64,000 nucleotides of DNA from Haloplanus litoreus (GTDB lineage: Archaea > Halobacteriota > Halobacteria > Halobacteriales > Haloferacaceae). Below the pieces are notes generated by a model. That model did no database searches. It saw only the letters and a list, made by a program, of their open reading frames with translations, and was not told the DNA's origin. The stretch lies in NCBI RefSeq assembly GCF_042677945.1, contig NZ_JBHUDN010000014.1; one strand, given 5' to 3'. Of this stretch, positions 51,691 to 61,792 are shown in pieces; position 1 is the stretch's first letter; each line of letters begins with the position of its first letter. A program made the translations under genes and the position numbers.

Positions 51691-52872
51691 TCACCCAGAG
51701 CGTTTCAGATAGGCATCCCAGAGTGCCCCGAAGTCGAAGTCTTCCACGAAGCGCCGCTGTTGCTCATCGGATAGCTTCTCGGTCATCTGTTGAAACACAT
51801 TTCTCCACTCATGTTCGGCGAGAATCGGTGGATGGCGTACCCACCCTCGACTCGAATTGACGTTGTAGGAGTTGATTTTGAACAAATCGTCGTTGGAGAA
51901 CCGAAGCATCACTCCAGCAGGGTCGTCATATCCCTCTCTTTCTGCCCGGACGAATGCTCGGCCGGTGTCGGACTCGTAGTCCGACTCGGATACATCGGTG
52001 TTCTCAACCGTCCACTCTCGAAGTGTGGCTAACTCTCCATCAAGGAATACTGCCCGACGAGTCTGTAGGTCGAGATCGCCGAACAGGTCTCGGAAGGTCT
52101 CCTGTGGAACTTCCATCGAGGACGACTGGTCGGGGCGATCGTCCCGACGAGAGAACGCCCAGAAGGTAAGCACGGGGTCGGAATCTGGCTCGCGAGGGCC
52201 GACAAGCAGTCGCTTTCGATATTTATTGCCATCCTCTCCTCCAGTTCGGCTTACCCCTAGCGTCCCGCGAACCATCCCTTTCTGTAGTAGCCGACGGTTG
52301 ATTTCTTCGAGTAGATAGTCGTCTCGAGAAGGAATCTCTGTATCCGGAACCTCCGCTCGGGCGTCCTCGAAAATACGGTAAATGTCTGCCCACTGGATTG
52401 TCTTCCACGGTGACTCCGTACTCCTCGCCGTAATGTCAAATGCCTCTGCATAGTCCTCAAGTTGCCTCCTTCTGAGGTCAGCTTTGGCAGCTTTGGCCTC
52501 GATGAATAGTGAACGGATGGGTTCGCCGGCACTGTTCTTAGCCCGGATTCGAGAATCGATTTGACTGGTGTCCCCTGTCCCACCGCCATCTCTCACGCCC
52601 CCGGTTCTCGATAAACCGATTAGAATACGCTCCTCACCATCGGTCGGAGAGGCATCATCCGCTGAAAGTTCAGTTCGGTAGTCATACGATTCAACAGCAC
52701 GGTTATTTTGTCCCGTACAAAGCGCGAACAAGTCATCGGTCAGAATATTTTCCGTGTCAGAGAGAGTCTTTATGAATCCGTGAACGGTGTTCTTTTCCAG
52801 CGGATTTGCGTCTGTCCCAGACTCGAAATAGAATATGTTATCTTTCCTATCTCGCATACTGTTCGCCGACAT
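51691..52872 (-). CDS. PD-(D/E)XK nuclease-like BREX-associated protein, 393 aa
   Basis: 393 residues. A nuclease-like core is visible: SQIDSRI with Asp106, LFIEAKA with Glu125 and Lys127, and RRRQLEDYAEAF with Gln137, the D-ExK-Q layout of type I/III-like restriction nucleases. The second half (about 230-393) is of unknown fold, with FWAFSRRDDRP and SSRGWVRHPPILAEHEW. It is not a BREX core gene, lies 110 bases before pglX, and has a TATA-like element near its start. Activity is inferred from the residues only. Confidence 0.65.
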   Translation of the reverse strand: MSANSMRDRKDNIFYFESGTDANPLEKNTVHGFIKTLSDTENILTDDLFALCTGQNNRAVESYDYRTELSADDASPTDGEERILIGLSRTGGVRDGGGTGDTSQIDSRIRAKNSAGEPIRSLFIEAKAAKADLRRRQLEDYAEAFDITARSTESPWKTIQWADIYRIFEDARAEVPDTEIPSRDDYLLEEINRRLLQKGMVRGTLGVSRTGGEDGNKYRKRLLVGPREPDSDPVLTFWAFSRRDDRPDQSSSMEVPQETFRDLFGDLDLQTRRAVFLDGELATLREWTVENTDVSESDYESDTGRAFVRAEREGYDDPAGVMLRFSNDDLFKINSYNVNSSRGWVRHPPILAEHEWRNVFQQMTEKLSDEQQRRFVEDFDFGALWDAYLKRSG

Positions 52873-52889
52873 TCGGGAGCATCATAAGA

Positions 52890-52896
52890 TTTATAC
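52890..52896 (-). promoter_or_regulatory. TATA-like element before the 393-aa gene
   Basis: Minus-strand GTATAAA, 18-24 bases before the ATG at 52872. It fits slightly better with the second Met (52857), which would shorten the protein by five residues. Confidence 0.45.
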
Positions 52897-52946
52897 TCAG
52901 AATATCAGGTGACGAGCGAACTCTGTTATATGCCGACTGAGCGGGC

Positions 52947-53570
52947 CTAATCAACTCGCAACACGAGGCTCCGGAACTCGGGATTCTTCGAGACTTGAAT
53001 TGAGTCCGCATAACTGAACTCCGACCACTCCATTCGGTAGCGACCGCTCAACTGGATTGGCTGAGCCATCCCATCATTCTGAATCCAGTCACGCTCCTCC
53101 CGCCAATCAAGCGTTCCCTCCACGGTTCTACCCTCGTGAACGCGAAAATCGTCGTACAGAGCGTCGTAGGTTTGTGTCGTCGTTGACCAGTAGTTAGCGT
53201 CGTTAGTCAGCAGCACGAAGTAGCCGGACCGCCCCTGTTCTGCGACGACCTCCTCCAGCCGTCGCACGTCCCGGAAAATGCGGTAATGAACTTTCGTCTG
53301 CGCATCATCCGAAGTGAGGCCGAAGCTTTCATCGAACGCGTTATTTTCGACCTCTGCTTCCTTCGTTTTGTACTTGAGTTCGACTGGAATCGTGACCCCT
53401 CCTCGGCGGATTCCTATATCGACCTGCGCTTGTGTCGCTGGATTCCACTCCAGTCGAATCCGTTCGTCGCCGTACATCTGCGCGAGTTCGGCAGCGAGGG
53501 CGAGTTTGAAGTGGTCTTCTGAGTGGTAGACCTGATCGAGTTGTTCGAGCGCCCATTCGATGTCGACCAT
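52947..53570 (-). CDS. PD-(D/E)XK nuclease-like BREX-associated protein, 207 aa
   Basis: 207 residues from ATG 53570; the longer upstream frame is not protein-like. Core motif: QVDIGI with Asp51, then VTIPVELKYKTK with Glu64 and Lys66, preceded by a helix with AELAQMY. This is a clear PD-(D/E)XK layout. The remaining part (GYFVLLTNDANYW, then RMEWSEFSYADSIQ) resembles small stand-alone restriction-like nucleases. It stands 127 bases after the brxC gene and 74 before the 393-aa gene. Not a BREX core gene. Confidence 0.7.
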   Translation of the reverse strand: MVDIEWALEQLDQVYHSEDHFKLALAAELAQMYGDERIRLEWNPATQAQVDIGIRRGGVTIPVELKYKTKEAEVENNAFDESFGLTSDDAQTKVHYRIFRDVRRLEEVVAEQGRSGYFVLLTNDANYWSTTTQTYDALYDDFRVHEGRTVEGTLDWREERDWIQNDGMAQPIQLSGRYRMEWSEFSYADSIQVSKNPEFRSLVLRVD

Positions 53571-53697
53571 GAAGGTAGTCTCGAAAGGGCTACTCAAAAC
53601 GTTTGGCGGCGAGTGGCCACGAGTTCTGCGTATGGAGACCGAACTGAGCAGACCCGAATCGGGCTCCAATCTCGGGAAGGTCTTCGAATGGATCGCG

Positions 53698-56600
53698 CTA
53701 ATCGCTCGACTCGACGAGCACGATCGACTCGTCGTCGAGTCCGTCCATCATCTCCTGCAGTCGTCGGAACTGGTCGTCCTCTTCGAGCAGCTCCTCGGCA
53801 TCTTCAATCAGTCCCCGAGCCCGTTCGACCTCTGGCGGCTCGCCGCCCTCGATGGCAGCCACGACTTCTGCCGTCGTCTCGTGGTCGGGATGTTCGGCTC
53901 GGAGTTCCTCAGCGAGTTCCGCCAGTCGTTCTTCGATTTCGAAGGGGTTCTCGGCCTCTTCGAGGAGTTCCTCTACCTCCTCGACGCTTGGCGGTCGCGA
54001 GCGGTCAAGGGTCTCCGCCACCTCCGCGGTCGTCGGGTGGTCGGGGTGCTCCTCTTCCAGCCGACGGGAGGCCTCCTGTAACTGTCCCCAGAGGCTCGCT
54101 CCACGCTCCGTGCTTTCGAGGAGGCGGCGAGCAGCAGCGTACCGCTCGGCCTGCTGGATGACGGCGGGGTCAACGATGTCTTCCTCCGAGAAATCTGCCC
54201 CGTCCCATGCCGTCTCGAAGAGCTCGTACAGGTCATCGATCGTAACCCCGCTGAACTCGACCGAAACTCGGTCAGCTGTCTCTTTGGTGCTCCCATCGTG
54301 CGCGTAGAGCCACGTGACGAGACTCGAGGCGATCTGGTCAGGATCGTCTTCAGGAGGACCTTCACCGGTGATTCGCTCGTACTGTGCTTCGACAGTCTGT
54401 CGTCGGTGGACCCGAGCGTTGTCGAGCAGCTCTCGGAGTTCCGTCGCATCCGGGACTTCGTTGCCGCCGACTTTCGACTGCATCCGACCCGTAACGTCCG
54501 AGCCGATGTACAGACGCTTCATCTCCGCCGTCCCTTCGGAGAACTGTCCCCAGAGTGTCGAGCCCTCGTCGTCCTGCTGGAACAGGTCTCGGGCTCGTGC
54601 GAACCGCTCTGCTTGCGCCTCGATATCGTCAGTGGAGAAGTCTTCCGTGTCGAGTTCTCCGCCACCGAGGGCAGGTTCGATCGCGGACTCCAATTCCGAA
54701 AGGGAGGCGTCCTCCCCGAACTCGCGACTGACTCCACGAATGGTGCGTTTCACGAGAACACTGTTCTCGTCGACCCAGTCGGCTAGTTCGGACAGCCACG
54801 CGTCCGGGTCGCTCCCAGAGGGCGATTCGCCCATGATCGTCTCGACGGTGGTCCGAATCTGATCCGGATCGATGCCGTCGAGCGACTCAAAACGGATCTG
54901 GACGTTGCCCACATCGGACTTGTTTCGAACTGCGCGACCGATGGCAGTTGGATCGGTGATGTATGCATCATCCTCACGTAGTGCGATCTCGTTCGCCGTC
55001 ACGAGCGTGATGAGCAACACCGAGATGGACTCGTACGGGGTACCTCGGTACTTGCCGCCACGCTGGACCGTTTGTGCGACGAGGTCCTCCCCACGGAGCG
55101 ACTTCTGGTTCTCGTAGTGGTCGAGGAAGTCGCGACACCAGCCGTCGACGAGTTCTCGGTTGTCAGTGTCGATGCCCAGCGTGATGGCATCCTCGCTGGA
55201 CAGCGGCCAGTCGTCGACACCCCGGAAGAACCGGGCCATCTGCTCGGCATCTTCGACCTGACGAGTCCCGCTCGTCAACACGTATCGAGTCTGTCCGAAG
55301 GCGGACTGCACCTGTTCGACCACGACCTGTTCGAACACGTCCTCGTATCGGCCTCTCGTGCTCCCCGTCGGAGTGTAGACATCGGCATCTTCGAGTTGCT
55401 CTCGAACCGCCGACTCGAGCGCTCGTTGCTCGGCACGGTGGTCGGCTTCCAAGTCCGAGTGCGTCTCAGTTTCCTTCGAGAGGACTTCCTGCATCCCCAT
55501 TACCTCTCTTAACCGTTCGACGGTCGATTTCGGGATGTCAACCGCGACGAGGACGTGCTCCCCGCCGTCACGCCCCTCGTTGGTCGACTGCCACGCCTCG
55601 ACCTGTTCCGTTACAGTATCTGGCTGGTCAGCGACCAATCGAACCCGGATAGCGTCGAACTCGGGTGTCGGTGCTCGCTCTATCGGGTCAAGGATGGAAT
55701 ACTCGAAGCGAAGCGGAACCTTCCGCTCCCCACCGATATCCGGGTCGTGTCGACTCCCGTCAGCGAGGAGGAGGTCACTGCCATCCTGTAGGTACGTCTC
55801 CAGCTTTGCGCCGATTCGATGGGACGGGAGTTCACCGGCGAGCCGCTTCGCCCGGGTCAGGATATCCTCCTGTTCTTCGGAGACGAGCAGATACTCCTCG
55901 TCGCCACGGTCGTTCGTCTCCGTCAACACCTTTCGATCCTCGACGAGTCCATCCAGCGCGGCCTCGATATCGTCCTGAACGGACGCGACGGAGGCATCGG
56001 TCGAGTCGACCATGAGTCGGGCGAGGTTTTCGGGTGTCGACGGAACGGATGCCCGAACCTGATTCAGGAGATAGAGCGCCTTCGCGACGCGCACCGAGAG
56101 CGCATCCCCGTCACCGTCTGCAGACGGGATGAGCTTGTTGTCAACCATCTCCTGTACCCACAGGGGCACGTACGTCGTCTCCTCGACCAGCAGGTCGAAC
56201 AGCTCGTCCCACGTAACGATCGCCCCGACCGTCTTCTCGCCCCACTCAAACCGCGTGAACAGCGACCGGACGAGGATGAGTAGTGCCCGGCCCTGCACGT
56301 ACTCCTCCTCGGTCACGCGGCCCCGAGGCATCAGTTGCTGTATGACCGTCCGCAGAAGGGAGAGGTCGTACTCGCGGAACGGATAGGACTCGACAACATC
56401 AGGAGCCTCGCCGGTGATGTCGGAGTAGGTTTCGAGCGAGAGGTCAGGGGCGCTGTCGAGTGCCGACGTGACAGTCGCCTCACCATCCGAGTCCTTCTGT
56501 AACCAGCGCTTCCGAACGATGATCTCGGTGTCAGCTCCTTCGAGTGGCTCCTGCGCACCGTACCACGGCTGCTGTGTCACATCCGATTCCTCGAACTCTC

Positions 56601-57537
56601 CGTGGATGCGCTCAATCGGGTACTGACCCGTTCCGATGATGGGCGGGTTCGGACCGGTGGCCAGATCGGTCATCGCCTCCATCGTCTCTTGGAACTCGCG
56701 GTAACGGTGTCGTCCATCACCGATGAACAGGGCGACCTCGTCCAGCCCGATTAGCAGTTCAGTCTCTGTATATGGCGTACTCAAGGCCTCTTGTGCCTCT
56801 TCGATGCGCTCAACGAGTTCCGAGGGGTCGAACGCGTCCGGGTCGACCTCTGCTTCGGCCTCATCGATAGATTGCTTCACCTCAGCAGACGAGGTATACG
56901 GTGAGTCATCGAGGGTCGGTACGACCTCGTAGAGCCAGCTGCGGAGCATCGCCCGCTCGCCGTAAACCTCGTCGAACGTCTCTCCGTCGTGTTCGATCTC
57001 CTGTAACTGCTCCCAGCAGTCACCGTGGTTCATGTCGAGTTGCCACGCCCACTCCAGCAGCCAGTTTGGATCGGTCGGGTAACCGAGCTCTCGCCCGATT
57101 GCCTCGTAGATGAGATACGGAAGCGGGGGTTCCTGTGACGCGTCTCGGTTGAGGAGGTTGAGGAAGACTGGCTTCAGGCGATCGACGTGTGAGTCCGCGA
57201 TGCTCTGGCGGAGTGACTGGAACCCCGGCCATCGATTCGCCAATTCCTCGCCGAAATCCGCGAATTCCGACTCCGTGTCGGCGGCGAATCCGATCAGTTT
57301 CAGGAGGTGCGTTTTCCCGGACCCGAACGTCGCCGAGATGTAGAGAAAACGGGGATCTTCGTGGGGATACTTATCGACCAAGTCACCGAGTCTCGTCAGG
57401 ACGCTCCGAGCACTCTCAGTCTCGTAGAACTCGCGAACGTCGTTCTGGGCCCGTTCGCGTGCGTTGACCTTCTGGACTTCTTCGAGTTCCCGAGTTGGAG
57501 ACTGCTGGAAGATGTCGTGGATTCGTGGTTCGCTCAT
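53698..57537 (-). CDS. brxC: BrxC/PglY-like ATPase, copy 1
   Basis: 1279-residue P-loop ATPase: Walker A ATFGSGKT at 69-76, Walker B ELLIGLDEVALFIGD near residue 265, and the middle region with HVLVAVDIPKSTVERL. The last 400 residues are modular, with repeated blocks such as GSTLWGQ/GASLWGQ and HPDHPTTAEV/HPDHETTAEV. ATG 57537 overlaps the brxB stop by four bases. BREX type 5 is known for two such ATPases; this one is longer at its C-terminus. Confidence 0.9.
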   Translation of the reverse strand: MSEPRIHDIFQQSPTRELEEVQKVNARERAQNDVREFYETESARSVLTRLGDLVDKYPHEDPRFLYISATFGSGKTHLLKLIGFAADTESEFADFGEELANRWPGFQSLRQSIADSHVDRLKPVFLNLLNRDASQEPPLPYLIYEAIGRELGYPTDPNWLLEWAWQLDMNHGDCWEQLQEIEHDGETFDEVYGERAMLRSWLYEVVPTLDDSPYTSSAEVKQSIDEAEAEVDPDAFDPSELVERIEEAQEALSTPYTETELLIGLDEVALFIGDGRHRYREFQETMEAMTDLATGPNPPIIGTGQYPIERIHGEFEESDVTQQPWYGAQEPLEGADTEIIVRKRWLQKDSDGEATVTSALDSAPDLSLETYSDITGEAPDVVESYPFREYDLSLLRTVIQQLMPRGRVTEEEYVQGRALLILVRSLFTRFEWGEKTVGAIVTWDELFDLLVEETTYVPLWVQEMVDNKLIPSADGDGDALSVRVAKALYLLNQVRASVPSTPENLARLMVDSTDASVASVQDDIEAALDGLVEDRKVLTETNDRGDEEYLLVSEEQEDILTRAKRLAGELPSHRIGAKLETYLQDGSDLLLADGSRHDPDIGGERKVPLRFEYSILDPIERAPTPEFDAIRVRLVADQPDTVTEQVEAWQSTNEGRDGGEHVLVAVDIPKSTVERLREVMGMQEVLSKETETHSDLEADHRAEQRALESAVREQLEDADVYTPTGSTRGRYEDVFEQVVVEQVQSAFGQTRYVLTSGTRQVEDAEQMARFFRGVDDWPLSSEDAITLGIDTDNRELVDGWCRDFLDHYENQKSLRGEDLVAQTVQRGGKYRGTPYESISVLLITLVTANEIALREDDAYITDPTAIGRAVRNKSDVGNVQIRFESLDGIDPDQIRTTVETIMGESPSGSDPDAWLSELADWVDENSVLVKRTIRGVSREFGEDASLSELESAIEPALGGGELDTEDFSTDDIEAQAERFARARDLFQQDDEGSTLWGQFSEGTAEMKRLYIGSDVTGRMQSKVGGNEVPDATELRELLDNARVHRRQTVEAQYERITGEGPPEDDPDQIASSLVTWLYAHDGSTKETADRVSVEFSGVTIDDLYELFETAWDGADFSEEDIVDPAVIQQAERYAAARRLLESTERGASLWGQLQEASRRLEEEHPDHPTTAEVAETLDRSRPPSVEEVEELLEEAENPFEIEERLAELAEELRAEHPDHETTAEVVAAIEGGEPPEVERARGLIEDAEELLEEDDQFRRLQEMMDGLDDESIVLVESSD

Positions 57538-58112
57538 TGGAGATGCACCCCCTCGATCCGGCCGTCGATTTGATGAGCCGGGTAGTAGTTGCGCGATTCC
57601 TCGCCGAAGAAACTCAGCTTGCCGCCGACGATATCACCGGGGAAGGGGATGCCGATTGTCGACTGGACGTTGCGGCGGTCGAGTTCGTCCAACAGCTCTG
57701 ACGCCCTCGTGAAAGGATAGAGGCTCCCGAGATGGGTCAATAGCACGACGTGCCGTTGCTTATCCGGGGTATCGATCTGTGTGACCATCTTCTCGACGAG
57801 TTCCTCCGCGAGGTTATCTTGGAGCGTGTCTTTGATTTCTGCCGGGTCAGAGCCCGCACCAAGGTCAACGGCGAGCTCGAACACGTCCGTCTCGACGAAC
57901 AACTCATCAAGACGGAGGACTTGTATCGTTCCATCGTCCGGGAAGCCGTCGGTCTGGTGAGGGTCTTCGGCCCAATCGGTAACCCAGTCCGCGACACGTC
58001 GCTCGAATTTGGGTTTGACCGGCACGATTACGAACGGGTTCCGGATTCCACGTCGACCATCCGCGAACTGGGCAAGGCGTTCGGTAAAGTCATTGAGTGG
58101 GCGCTTGCTCAT
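57534..58112 (-). CDS. brxB: BrxB (DUF1788)
   Basis: 192 residues with the BrxB/DUF1788 blocks: DELFVETDVFEL, HVVLLTHLGSLYPFTRAS, IPFPGDIVGGKLSFFGEE and NYYPAHQIDGRIEG. BrxB is a small core subunit of the complex. It overlaps the genes on both sides by four bases, so brxC2, brxB and brxC1 are translationally coupled. Confidence 0.92.
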   Translation of the reverse strand: MSKRPLNDFTERLAQFADGRRGIRNPFVIVPVKPKFERRVADWVTDWAEDPHQTDGFPDDGTIQVLRLDELFVETDVFELAVDLGAGSDPAEIKDTLQDNLAEELVEKMVTQIDTPDKQRHVVLLTHLGSLYPFTRASELLDELDRRNVQSTIGIPFPGDIVGGKLSFFGEESRNYYPAHQIDGRIEGVHLQ

Positions 58113-61100
58113 CGGACGATCACCCCCGCGTCGGTTCGCTCGATACTCAGATCGTGTCTCTCTGCCAACCGCTCGAGTTCGGTCTCGACCGAATCACGAT
58201 CAGCCGGGAGCACCCCGATTGCGGTGACATCAGATGGGTCTCGGTCTTCGACAATCTCTCGGAGGTCGTCGAACGTGGCCCGCAACGTCTCGACATCGTC
58301 ACCCACGATGGCATCCAGCGGGCCCGTATCGAGCAGCGTGTTCGTGGCTCGGATGAAATCATCCGCCTCAGAATCGGTCGTTCCTCCGACGACCGTTGTG
58401 ACAGCCCCGGAGAGACTGTCGTACCACTGGGTAACCCGGCGAAGGGGCGTGAGATACTCGGCCTCGAATCCGGATCGGATATTGGATTCGAACTCGGTGG
58501 CGGGGCGCAGCCACGAATGGTCTCGGAGCTCGTCTACAAGGGCAGCAATTCCCGACTCATCGAACTCCGCCCATGCCTCTTCGAGGGCTCCCTCAAGGGA
58601 TGGTGAGACCGTTCTGGCGTCGTTAAAGCGGTCCCACCCGTCGTGTGTCCACCAGTCTCCGTCGTAGCTCTCGATGCTCTCTTGAAGTGTCTGGCTGGCA
58701 GTTTCGCATTCACTGGTCAGCCATCCATAGGACTCTTGCGCCAGCACGAGCTGGGCATCCAGCTGGGCCAGTGCGGTCAGACGGAGATTCCACACCTCTG
58801 TGGCGTCATCGTACCATTCCTGCGCCGAATTGGTGGCTTCCACTGTAGCTTCCCAATCCGTATCTCCGGATTTCACCGCTTTTCGCCGCTCATTCGCCTC
58901 TTGCTGCCGTTGCCCCAGCGTCTCGATGAACGACTCCAGTAGGCTGTGGACAGAGTCGGTCTCGATATCGCTCTCGGCGACCAGCTTCACGTCTTCTGCC
59001 AAACTGTCGAGGCGACGACTGAGCGCATCGTTCGCCTCTTGCAGCCGGACGATTCCATCGGGGACGGTTTCGGTCGTATCGATGTATCCACCCTTTTCGA
59101 GTGCCTCCCGCACCCCGCTCCCTGCTGTGATCTTGAGCCGCGTCGTAGTCAGTTCGCTGAGGTCGATTACGGTATCGAGTTCGAGCGAATCGCCCGTCTC
59201 ATCGACGGGCAGGAAGTCCTCTTTCCGGCAGAGCCCCCAGATAATCGCGCACAGTGCTGGGCGAGCATCTTCGTAAATCGGCTTCCGCTTGACGATTCCA
59301 TCGAGAATCGTAGCCATCGCGAGACTCCCACCGCTCTGCTTCAGCTGTTGGCCCGTAAACGCACGGACGTTGTTCTGGATGGATCCACCATGCGTCTCAG
59401 GGTCCTCGGTAGCGACTTCGATCTGCCGAGCCCAGCTCGGGAGTGGATCTTGTGCAGTGAGGCTCTGGAGTTCCTGCAAGTGTTCCTCACCGATTTGTAG
59501 CATCACCGGATGGAAATCGTCCGGGTAGCAGACCTCGATGAACTCATCTACGGCGGTGCTCACCCCCCGGATATCCCTCCTATCCTTGACCGCGAACGAA
59601 CCACTCCTGAGTGCCTCGGCAATCTTGCTGCGGGCCTTAGTAGCGCGATCAGAGAGGTCGCGTTCTACGGACTGTGGTAGGGTGTGGTCACCGACAGCGG
59701 CCCGGAGCGACCACCACTCAACGAGCGTGTCACGAAGGTCGTTGAGTCCGTCTCCTCCGATGGTCCACTCTAACGGATTGTCGTCGTAGTCCAGTTCGTC
59801 CGCGTCTGGAGACAGCCCCTCGACAGCGATAGCAACCTCAAGCGCATCATCAGCCTCGATTTCCGTGTCTATGGGAGTTCCATCGATAATGAACTGATAC
59901 CGGACAGGGTACTGCTCACCGGTGTCCCCGTACTCTGCCGATTTGGGCAGCGAAAGGTCCCGGACGATGTCGTCCCAGAGATGCTGGTCGATAGCATCGA
60001 TAATGGCGTTCCAGTCGGGCGTGTCGAGATTCTGTTCCGCCTCCTCGTAGATCTCTCGTTCCTCCTGATTTGCGAACGTGTACTTCGGTCCGACTTCGTC
60101 GTGGGACGGCCTGATGAATTTCCGTAGACGCTGGAGCGATTCTTCAACGCGGTTCTCCATTTGGAACTGCGTTGGTCCGTCGAGATCGCTCAGTATAGCG
60201 ACGGCCAGATTGCGTTCGGTCATCGGTATTGTCTCCGGAACGTGCTGGAGCAGGAGAACCGCCTTCGACACGTCGACATCCGTGGCCTCCAACGCTCCGC
60301 TCTCGTACTGCTCCTCAATCTCCTCGATTACTTCTACGTCTTGAGGCGTAATGTCCTCAAGTTCTGGCTCGATGAGGTCGTAGAAGTCGACCAGCGAGAT
60401 GACGTGTGTCTCCTCGTGCGTGGCCTCTTTCATCCACTCCTGCAGGAGCCCATGTACGAGCGCCAGTATCGCTCGGGCAGTCCCTGAGAAGATTGATTTG
60501 GCCGGGTCATTCGCCTTCTGCCGAAGGTGGGAAAGAATATCGAGGAACAGCGCTGGCTGGTACGGCAGGAACGGATAGAAGTCGAGGAGATGCCTCCGGT
60601 CGATATCGTCGAGCGGTGGTTCCGTGTTCTGCTCGATTCCAGAGTAGACGAGGAGAGTCTCCGGCTCGTTGCTTGCTTCTGTGAGGATGCGCTCTGTCGC
60701 TGTCCGGCCAGAGTCAGTCTTCTTCAGCAACCGCTGTGTCGCAATCTCGCCGACGTGCCTACTCGGAAGTCCGAATCGGTGGGGGAATCGATCCTTTACG
60801 ATACTGAAGTCCGCGCCCCGGGCAGCGAACATCGGCTGCACGTCCTCGATTTTCGCCTGTGCGGTCGCCACCAACTGGATGTTCCCCTCACCGACCTCAT
60901 CGACGTTTTCGGCGAGTGTCTGGAGTTCGGTGAGACGGTCGAAGTCCGTTCCGATGAAGAGACTCACCTCGTCGAGCAACAGGACAAGCTTGACCGGCCG
61001 GGCCGCTTCTGCCTCGCGCTCACTCCGGAGTTCCTCGAGGCGCTTGACCATCGCTTCGGGGTCGAGATCCGAAGGCGTCAGGTCATCCAGTCCATCTTCC

Positions 61101-61792
61101 GTCCCCGTCTCCTCTTCAAAGAGGGTCGGGAGAACCTCGTTGGCGAGCGCGCTGTACTGTTGTACGTCGGCCCAGTCGTACTTGCTTGGATCGCCTACCG
61201 TCTCGTTGAGCGCCGCCCGAGCACGGTCCGTCCGCTCCGGCCATGCATCGGTGGTTCGGTACCAGTCCTCGAAGTACGCTACATCAAGCTGCGTAGAGAA
61301 TCCTCCATCAACACCGGAGAGATGCTCCGAGGAGTGAGCGGTACGGAGGACGATCTCGCTGAAGCTGCGTTCCTTCTGACCCTGATACTTCAGCAGATTC
61401 ACCGAGACGGGGATGACCTCGTACTCCTCGTGGATGGAGTTCCATGGGTCCTCTAATTGTGGCAGCTCACGGCCATCCGTGAGTTGAAGCCAGACATCAT
61501 CCTGCTGGCGGAGCCACTCGCTGTCCATCAGCCCTCTGAGAACACTCAGAAGATGACTCTTCCCGCTGCCGTAGTAGCCGTAGAGCCAGTAGTTGGCCCC
61601 AGACCGCATATCCTCAGAGCGCCCCAGCAGTCGGGCGAAGAAGTCGTGCATAAAGTCCTCAGCCTCATCCGTCACATGGTAGGTGTCAATAGAGTCGAGG
61701 CGGTGGTCTCTCCCGTCATCTTCCCGGTCGATACGAACCGATTCCTCGAAGTCTGCACCCACATCGGCTGCGAACCAGTCCTCACCAGTCAT
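58109..61792 (-). CDS. brxC: BrxC/PglY-like ATPase, copy 2
   Basis: 1227 residues: Walker A GYYGSGKS at 72-79, Walker B VKLVLLLDEVSLFIG near residue 275, sensor-like IQLVATAQAKIEDV, then FLPYQPALFLDILSHLRQ, typical of the PglY/BrxC family. A long helical C-terminal half follows. It is clearly divergent from copy 1, so this is not a recent duplication. Its ATG overlaps the brxA stop by four bases. Confidence 0.92.
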   Translation of the reverse strand: MTGEDWFAADVGADFEESVRIDREDDGRDHRLDSIDTYHVTDEAEDFMHDFFARLLGRSEDMRSGANYWLYGYYGSGKSHLLSVLRGLMDSEWLRQQDDVWLQLTDGRELPQLEDPWNSIHEEYEVIPVSVNLLKYQGQKERSFSEIVLRTAHSSEHLSGVDGGFSTQLDVAYFEDWYRTTDAWPERTDRARAALNETVGDPSKYDWADVQQYSALANEVLPTLFEEETGTEDGLDDLTPSDLDPEAMVKRLEELRSEREAEAARPVKLVLLLDEVSLFIGTDFDRLTELQTLAENVDEVGEGNIQLVATAQAKIEDVQPMFAARGADFSIVKDRFPHRFGLPSRHVGEIATQRLLKKTDSGRTATERILTEASNEPETLLVYSGIEQNTEPPLDDIDRRHLLDFYPFLPYQPALFLDILSHLRQKANDPAKSIFSGTARAILALVHGLLQEWMKEATHEETHVISLVDFYDLIEPELEDITPQDVEVIEEIEEQYESGALEATDVDVSKAVLLLQHVPETIPMTERNLAVAILSDLDGPTQFQMENRVEESLQRLRKFIRPSHDEVGPKYTFANQEEREIYEEAEQNLDTPDWNAIIDAIDQHLWDDIVRDLSLPKSAEYGDTGEQYPVRYQFIIDGTPIDTEIEADDALEVAIAVEGLSPDADELDYDDNPLEWTIGGDGLNDLRDTLVEWWSLRAAVGDHTLPQSVERDLSDRATKARSKIAEALRSGSFAVKDRRDIRGVSTAVDEFIEVCYPDDFHPVMLQIGEEHLQELQSLTAQDPLPSWARQIEVATEDPETHGGSIQNNVRAFTGQQLKQSGGSLAMATILDGIVKRKPIYEDARPALCAIIWGLCRKEDFLPVDETGDSLELDTVIDLSELTTTRLKITAGSGVREALEKGGYIDTTETVPDGIVRLQEANDALSRRLDSLAEDVKLVAESDIETDSVHSLLESFIETLGQRQQEANERRKAVKSGDTDWEATVEATNSAQEWYDDATEVWNLRLTALAQLDAQLVLAQESYGWLTSECETASQTLQESIESYDGDWWTHDGWDRFNDARTVSPSLEGALEEAWAEFDESGIAALVDELRDHSWLRPATEFESNIRSGFEAEYLTPLRRVTQWYDSLSGAVTTVVGGTTDSEADDFIRATNTLLDTGPLDAIVGDDVETLRATFDDLREIVEDRDPSDVTAIGVLPADRDSVETELERLAERHDLSIERTDAGVIVR

